Shown here piece after piece: positions 58,256 to 64,000 of a stretch of 64,000 bases of DNA. Origin of the DNA: Marthasterias glacialis. Taxonomy: Eukaryota > Echinodermata > Asteroidea > Forcipulatida > Asteriidae. The stretch lies in contig OU452222.1 of the NCBI GenBank assembly GCA_911728455.2, forward strand, positions 8,392,108 through 8,456,107. The letters run 5' to 3'. The notes beneath the pieces were generated by a model. That model did not search any database. It saw only the letters and a list, made by a program, of their open reading frames with translations, and was not told where the DNA came from. A program made the position numbers and the translations under genes. Each line of letters starts with the position of its first letter. The first letter of the stretch is position 1.

Positions 58256-58390
58256 TGGCTTCAGTTTACATCGTGCAACCACTTTATCGTGGCTCATAAT
58301 TTCATCTCTTTTAACAGCATCCCTTTATATAGGCTATATAATAATAATCTGCAATTCTTGTATATTTTTTACAACAGGGATGCCTATCTA

Positions 58391-58708
58391 TGATTGAATT
58401 ATGAGACCCATTTATATAGCACCTCGTATAAGGGTTAACAAGGTGATGTGGCGCAATCTGCAGCCAACCATGCTAGAAACACCAGGGTGAGCCCCTTTTT
58501 CAAACGATAAGTGTACTGGGTTCTTTTACATACATTACACAGCACACAGGATGGTACGGCCTTAAGTCCCATGCAAGGACAAAGCAATTATTGGTAAGTG
58601 TCTTGTTCAAGGACACAAGTGCGGCTACTGGGACCGGAGCGAGCACACATCCCGACAACACCAGAGCTTGAGTCCGGTGCACTAGACCACTCAGCCCAAC
58701 ACTCCATG
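58391..58708 (-). mobile_element. SINE relative with a different tail-side body
   Basis: Minus strand head GGAGTGTTGGGCTGAGTGGT CTAGTGCACCGGACTCAAGC, TTGAACAAGACACTTACCAA, AAAGAACCCAGTACACTTAT C, and then a body (CACCTTGTTAACCC TTATACGAGGTGCTATATAA) that the other SINEs lack. The B box is poorly kept. A subfamily or a fusion with another repeat. Confidence 0.7.
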
Positions 58709-59008
58709 CGTAGTTCCTAATGTGTGATTTTTGTTTAAGTGCATAACACAGTTCAAAAGAGGAAACCGCTACTAACTGAAACATTCACTAAAACAACACT
58801 AATTTGTTTGTTTACAAAAATCATGTTGCCACTGAATGTTTTGCTTTCCGTTTTACTATCCATTTCCTGCTTCTTCATGTGCTAAATATTCAATCATTGA
58901 ACTTTACTTTCATTTTATTTATAACCGTTTTATCTTTTTAGGATAGTCGTAGTTTTTATTGTTCAAATCAAAATTATATTATGGGAATATATGATTGGTG
59001 ACGAGATC
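58709..59008. other. Non-coding stretch, nothing recognised
   Basis: No gene, RNA or shared repeat found. Confidence 0.4.
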
Positions 59009-59408
59009 TTAAATGGTAGTTTAAGACCAGCAGGGTCGTGGCCATGTGATGAAGGACCGAGCCACAGGCCACGACCCTGCAAGGTTTTAAACGCCCATTT
59101 GGGACCAAGTCACTACTCTTTTATTCCCATTCACAAATCCCCTTTTTGTTGAAAAGCTTAATAATGTAGGAAAATCTGTAAAACCTTTTCTGTTTTGTAA
59201 ATTTTCAATTTTTGTCACGACCTTAGGCTCCATTTTGCAAGGGGTCAAATTGCATGCGACGCTCAACGGTTGTGCATGCATACTAATAGACTTACATTAA
59301 GTGCTGGTATATGTAGTGATTGTGTGACACTATGAGTGCCGAACGCGTATGAGGGCATAAGCCAAATGGTCTGACACAACTCCAGCTGTGTTTTAAACGA
59401 CCATTTAA
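59009..59408. mobile_element. MITE with TTAAATGGT-GTTTAA ends and internal hairpin
   Basis: The left end TTAAATGGTAGTTTAAGACC AGC is mirrored by GCTGTGTTTTAAACGACCAT TTAA. Near the left end GCAGGGTCGTGGCC (59029) and GGCCACGACCCTGC (59064-59078) form a 14-bp hairpin. About 400 bp, no protein. Confidence 0.78.
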
Positions 59409-59968
59409 TACCAGGTAAACATGGTCATGTGACCACCTTTCAACCAATAGGACTGCAAACTTTCTGGGGGTATTTATGAATAAGCATTAAAGGAAATAAT
59501 GAAAAACACTGTTTTCATTCAATCCTCTAGTTGTTTCAAAAACATCATAAAAGTACGCTTGATCTTAGGATATTTTGTTTTTAAAGGAGGTCATTAATAC
59601 CTTTCATTTAAAAAAGGAAAATAACCCATATGCGTCCAAATTATATGAAGATGACCAGAGCATAACGATTGGAATGTTGAGTTGTCAAACTATCGGTTCT
59701 TTTCAGAACCACCACAACTCATACAAAGATGTTTCATGTACATGGTCACTCCGCAAACCTCACCAGATTGTATTCTCACCATGCAAAGTTTCAAATCATT
59801 TTTCAGAGTATACAAACAAGTTTATCAGAAAACAGTTCTTTCTGCTGTCAACAAAAATTGTTGTTTCCTATATTTTTTTTGTAAAAGAGTAAACAATTTC
59901 TTAACAGCAAGAAAACTTTAAACAAAAGGTTTGTCAGGATGATTGATGATTAAGACCACCTTACGTTA
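59409..59968. other. Non-coding stretch with a dispersed motif
   Basis: 59645-59720 carries the dispersed GGAATGTTGAGTTGTCAAAC / GGTTCTTTTCAGAACC repeat also seen at 7320, 12125, 14385 and 29870. Open frames here have no splice support. Confidence 0.45.
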
Positions 59969-60215
59969 ATACTCTTTAAATGTAAAAGAGTGAAAAAAAC
60001 ACTGTTTTGTTGGCCATACCACTCTTGCAAAGAGCCATATGGCGGCGAACTCTTTTTAGAGTGAAAGACAGGTATTTTTAACTTGAATCAGAGTGAAGTT
60101 TGCTCCAATTTCACTCAAAAGGGTGATGCACAGTGAGTTTCACTCTCAAAATAGCCAAACTGACACCACTTGGGCAAGAAAGTGAAATTTGTACTCTTTT
60201 ACATCTAGAGAGTAT
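59969..60215. mobile_element. TACTCTTTAAATG MITE, copy A
   Basis: TACTCTTTAAATGTAAAAGA GTG at the left is mirrored by ACTCTTTTACATCTAGAGAG TA at the right. The inside has GCCATATGGCGG, GTGATGCACAGTGAGTTTCA C and AATAGCCAAACTGACACCAC. Copy B lies 370 bp downstream in the same orientation; a fragment is at 43795. Confidence 0.85.
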
Positions 60216-60392
60216 ACATTAAATTGATACTTATCCTGCTACTGTCTCTTTAACATAGAAATTCTTTGAATAGAAAGTCTGAAATTTCATCTATGCTCTA
60301 TTACAAGCAACTTGTGTTTATTTTGTCTTGAATACTTTGTTATTCAGACTTTTTCAGGGAAATCAAAGCTCACTTTCTTGAACACTATTTTT

Positions 60393-60570
60393 AGATTTCT
60401 GGTAATGAAAGCAAAGATGACATAAAGTGAACTTAATCTCTTAGGAATCCTGGACAAAAATACGCTTGCTTTAAAACCAAAACCTGAAAAACAATAACAG
60501 GGGAAAACCCTTACTATTAGCAACAAGTTTTCTGGTTTCTTTTGGGTGATCTATATCATATCCTTAGTTG
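60393..60570 (-). mobile_element. Worn SINE body fragment
   Basis: CTGGTAATGAAAGCAAAGAT G ... AAGTGAACTTAATC ... ACAGGGGAAAACCC ... GTTTTCTGGTTTCTTTTGG parallels the tail-side half of 30163-30528. It lies between the two copies of the TACTCTTTAAATG MITE. Confidence 0.65.
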
Positions 60571-60586
60571 ACAGGACCTGACAAGT

Positions 60587-60838
60587 GCTCTCTAAATGTG
60601 AGTGAAAAAAAGTGAAAAACCATTCGTTTTGTCTGCCATGTCACTCTTGCAATAAGCCATGTGGCGGACAACTCTTGTTACAGTGAAAGACGGGTATTTT
60701 CAACTTGAATCAGAGCGAGGTTCTTTCCAATTTCACTCAAAAAGGGTGATGCACTGTGAGTTTCACTCTCAAAATAGCCAAACTTACACCACTCGGGCGA
60801 GAGAGTGAAACTTTCACTCTTTGACATTTTGAGAGTGG
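60587..60838. mobile_element. TACTCTTTAAATG MITE, copy B
   Basis: GCTCTCTAAATGTGAGTG at the left; CACTCTTTGACATTTTGAGA GTG at the right. The inside (GCCATGTGGCGGACAACTCT, GGGTGATGCACTGTGAGTTT) is about 85-90% like copy A. Confidence 0.82.
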
Positions 60839-61807
60839 AATATGGAAAAATATTGTGTTTCTGCACTGCACGCCATCAAGGCCAGACGCCGGGGCGCAGA
60901 CGTGTTATACTTTTCCCTATCCGTAGCAAGACCAAACGCAGAGTTGGATATAGGCCGCAAATGCGCTACTTTCTATATTCAACAAGGCCAAATGCTGAGT
61001 AAGGTGTGGGGCACAGATATACTATACTTTTCTATACTTTTCCCTTATTTTACAAGTGTTGATGTTATGACAAATTTATCAAAATGTTATGACCTTTATC
61101 AAAAGGAACATGAGGAAAAAATGAATAATGAAACACAAACAAAACAATATGTTCTATCCTTCTCATATTATTTACAACCCTATTGGCTGCGTGTTTGATT
61201 GAACTTTTCTGAAGGTTTGAACAATTTTAAGGGCATGCAAACAGCTTCCATAAATGAATTAACTAAGCTAACATCAGGGTGTTAAATTCTGCATGAAGAT
61301 CAGCATAACATGCGAGATGCACAAGTAATTTTTCTATTTGCACGTGCACATACGTACAATATGAACACGCGATCAGTGTTCAATACGCACCATGATATTA
61401 GAAGTTTTTGCAGCTGTGTAATATAGGTGTATTTTATAATAATAATGAAATTTGTAAAGCGCAAATTTTATGATGAACATATTCAAATGGGCTGTTCACA
61501 AAATAAGCCCTATAAAGCACTAATTGAAAAAAATCACCAAATACAGATTAGCCAAATACATTCAAAATGATCGATAAAAATTACAGAGACAAAAACCATT
61601 TTACACGGCTATCAAGGATTCACAGGAGCTGCATGACAAAATAAATGCATGGAAGAGTACAATTTGGACTATCCTCTAGTTTTCCAAAATGTAATATACA
61701 ACTAATTCTTGATGTTTTGTCCTTTGGAAATATTTCAATTCGGCTAACCTGCCATTCTGCACAGTAAGGCACTGAGTGTTGGCTACAGTTTGTTTACACA
61801 GTACTTC

Positions 61808-61840
<33 letters not shown>

Positions 61841-62544
61841 TATTTCCCAGGAGGTTTGGTCCATGGCAAGCATGTAGATTAAAAATTGTCAAACTGTTTT
61901 TCACAATCAACACCAATCATGTTTCAAATCTATTAGTTTCAACAATGAAGCCTTCCTGCTACTTTCCTTGACTCAGCAGCTTCACAAAGATAACAGATAC
62001 AGCAATCCTGTTCGTAAGTCATTACGTTACAGGAGTTCATAATGCTGTATGTGCAAGGTTTGGACTCTTCGAAGAGGATCTTTAGTCTGTGCAAAATATG
62101 TAAAAAGGCTAGTCAAAATTATTCGTTTCCATTATATAAATTCCCAAAGAAAATCTATTTCAGTACATTTGCCATTGGATTCTAGCAATCATTGTTGCCG
62201 TACTTTGGAACCGGATAGGATGCTCTCCAATAGTCTTTTGCTGGTTGTTCCTGCAGACTTGATTTTGAGTTGCAATACACATACTGTATCAGTAACTTTC
62301 TCAAAGCAAAATAGGCCTACTGTGAGGTACTGATCTACAATCCCTGCCAAGTCTCGCTGGGCCCCAATTCCCCTGGCCCCCCTGGTCAAAGTTGGCTCCC
62401 ATTGTTCGGCCTGTGCTGTCACACACATTGTCTTATTCTTGAACTACCATTTGTGGCTTCCATGCTACCTTCACTTTCAGCACCCTCTCTAGCCTGTAGA
62501 ACCTTGGTATAGGTATCTTCCACAAACTAAAAAAGACAAAAAAA
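60839..62544. other. Non-coding stretch with a CAGA microsatellite
   Basis: A (CAGA)n tract lies at about 61808-61840. An (ATA)-preceded block at 61435-61520 (GTAAAGCGCAAATTTTATG, AAATAAGCCCTATAAAGC) looks retroposon-like but has no second copy here. No gene recognised. Confidence 0.45.
61808..61840. repeat. (CAGA)n microsatellite, 8 units
   Basis: Perfect tetranucleotide run CAGACAGACAGA..., about 33 bases. Confidence 0.95.
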
Positions 62545-62668
62545 GTAATTATGGTCAATTGTCTAGCTCTTGGACACAGGTATTCCATGTTCAAACCCAC
62601 ATTCTGTTTACTACAGAATGTACCTACAGTGCATTAAACTGCTGGACCATGACACTCATAACCAAGGT
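62545..62668 (-). mobile_element. Worn SINE head fragment
   Basis: AATTATGGTCAATTGTCTAG CTCTTGGACACAGG ... TTCAAACCCACATTCTG ... GCTGGACCATGACACTCA keeps the order of the SINE 5' half on the minus strand (B box, A box remnant). The long + strand open frame over it is therefore unlikely to be a gene. Confidence 0.6.
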
Positions 62669-62815
62669 ATGTATAAAAGTGACTACAAATTGTATGATGG
62701 CTCCTTTATTATCTTAATGTTTTTAATAGAGTATCTGATAACTATAATCACTGTACTAGAGCCGACCCAGCCGGGAATGTTATCCTGCCATTCCCCAAAG
62801 ACACATTTGGTGCTG

Positions 62816-62992
62816 GATATGTGGCAGGGTGTACCCCCTCCTATTGTGTCTTCATTGTGTTCTAGAAATCTCTGGAATTCTTTTGAGGATTCTAGGGGGG
62901 GGGGGTGCTTCTGTACAAGAGGGGAAGAGTGTGTTGAAGAATGGGAACATTTGGTGGGGGGGGGGGGGGGGCTCCCTCTGCCACATATCGGG
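62816..62992. mobile_element. Short inverted-repeat element with G-runs
   Basis: GATATGTGGCAGGG at 62816 is mirrored by CCTCTGCCACATATC ending at about 62988. Between them are G-runs at 62896 and 62956, the second of about 16 G, and GAAGAATGGGAACATTTGG. Small MITE or foldback; class unknown. Confidence 0.55.
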
Positions 62993-63209
62993 CATGGTAT
63001 ACAAAGACAAAGGCAGGCAGAAAGATTTAGGGGGAGCCAGGCATGAAATGTTTCTGTAACTCTTGTAAGTCTGTCTGCTGGCAGCATCAGTCGTTTTAAA
63101 ACTTTTTAGTAGCCAGATTTACATTTCCTAGATTTTTTTTTGATTCCTGCTGTCTTTATATTGTTCTCTTTTTGTTCCTTTTTCTAATGGTTGTTTTTTA
63201 TGACTATGT

Positions 63210-63370
63210 TTTTTTTCTGTGCCTTTTTAAAACCCTGTACAAAGTTTGCTATTGTTTCAATTTTTATTGCGTGTCTCTGTCCATGCTGGTACCCATGGGA
63301 GACCAGTGGTTGCCAATGAATGGGCCACCCAGTTGAAATAAGAAATAAATGAATCAACAAATAAACAAAT
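63210..63370 (+). repeat. Possible LINE-type 3' end with AAATGAAT tail
   Basis: CATGCTGGTACCCATGGGAG ACCAGTGGTTGCCAATGAAT GGGCCACCCAGTTGAAAT followed by AAGAAATAAATGAATCAACA AATAAAC. T-rich leader before, A-rich short-unit tail after: the layout of non-LTR retrotransposon 3' ends. No coding part is kept. Confidence 0.4.
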
Positions 63371-64000
63371 TTTTATCATTAAATGAGAACACGATATATG
63401 TTTAACGGTAAATGCATCGAGGGAACTAACTTTGTGCAAAGTGAATACAGATATATTGGATCTCATTTTTTTTAGATGTTATTATTCTTTTTATTAAAAA
63501 TAAAAATAAAGATAAACAAGAACGGAATACTTAATTCCCGATATGAATAAAAGGTACAATGAAAACAAAGTGGAGATGTGATAAGGGAAATATGAAGGAC
63601 TTTTGCTGATGGAATACTAACTTATCAAATTCTATATTTTCAATAAAAACATTTCATTAATTCCTCATCATCACTCATAATAAAATTAATATTTCCCTTT
63701 CGAATATGGCAACACTTCACTGCTACTATTTATTAATTAGAAATTATTGGAATTTATTAATTGGGCTAAAGAGGTAGTTGCAGCTGATGTAGGTCATGTG
63801 GGAAATTAAGTAGAAGAGGTAGCGGGTGTTATTTGTTTTGTTGGTGTGGCCTGCTGTTGTCCAGGCTGGTAATGAGATAAATCATCAAGTTATTGTCTGT
63901 CTCGTAGTAGGCTCATGTTGGGTTTGCATTTCACTTCAAAGTTCTTTGTAAGAAGCTTTTGAGGAAAAAGGTTCTTATATGATAGCCCTATATAGAATTC
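63371..64000. other. Non-coding stretch, nothing recognised
   Basis: AT-rich to 63770. No exon, RNA or repeat recognised up to the window edge. Confidence 0.4.

Noticed and set aside
62570-63046. 158-codon open frame
   Set aside because: Runs through a worn SINE head and then through G-runs of an inverted-repeat element; composition becomes poly-Gly.

Overview
The window reads as AT-rich, repeat-dense, intron-containing animal DNA. I see no bacterial operons, no long open reading frames and no recognisable conserved enzyme. The mix of short inverted-repeat transposons, tRNA-headed SINEs, non-LTR fragments and minisatellites suggests a marine invertebrate deuterostome. An echinoderm such as a sea star is my best guess; this is inference from the style of the repeats, not from a marker gene.

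Protein-coding content is thin. Two places look like real spliced genes. The first is a compact gene at about 38.83-39.57 kb on the + strand. It has three phase-compatible exons with good splice signals and two polyadenylation signals, and it encodes a small acidic Ser/Thr/Asp-rich protein. It lies inside a 3.8-kb element (37194-41014) bounded by long, complex terminal inverted repeats. The second is a set of three dispersed + strand exons at 42986-43062, 53278-53374 and 54564-54737. They have strong donors or acceptors and join in one reading frame across a 10-kb intron. Neither product is recognised. A short remnant of a non-LTR retrotransposon C-terminus lies near 3.0-3.1 kb.

Region by region. 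0-12 kb: MITEs, the LINE scrap and a 29-bp minisatellite. 13-15 kb: four tandem palindromic units built from an ACTAGT-centred motif. 14-22 kb: copies of a TIR family carrying TTTGTGAAAA / CGTCAC motifs and a TTAA-flanked MITE. 23-28 kb: a duplicated dispersed repeat, a tRNA-SINE flanked by a 50-60 bp direct repeat, a 475-bp MITE and a 43-bp minisatellite of about 25 copies. 30-32 kb: a degenerate satellite split by a SINE, and a 33-bp minisatellite. 35-41 kb: hairpin MITEs and the gene-bearing TIR element. 41-46 kb: a TTAA MITE, the first exon of the dispersed gene, and a 93-bp satellite related to the one at 30 kb. 46-52 kb: a full SINE; a second SINE split by a 2.6-kb PIF/Harbinger-like element with TAA target duplication; and a 15-bp minisatellite split by a 475-bp hairpin element. 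52-64 kb: at least eight more MITE or SINE copies, several nested.

The dominant story is therefore nested mobile DNA, not a metabolic or defence system. The most unusual points are the small spliced gene carried between TIRs, the recurring CACGAAGT subterminal motif in otherwise different elements, and two insertions whose empty sites can be read directly. All coordinates for repeats are from eye alignment and may be off by a few bases.
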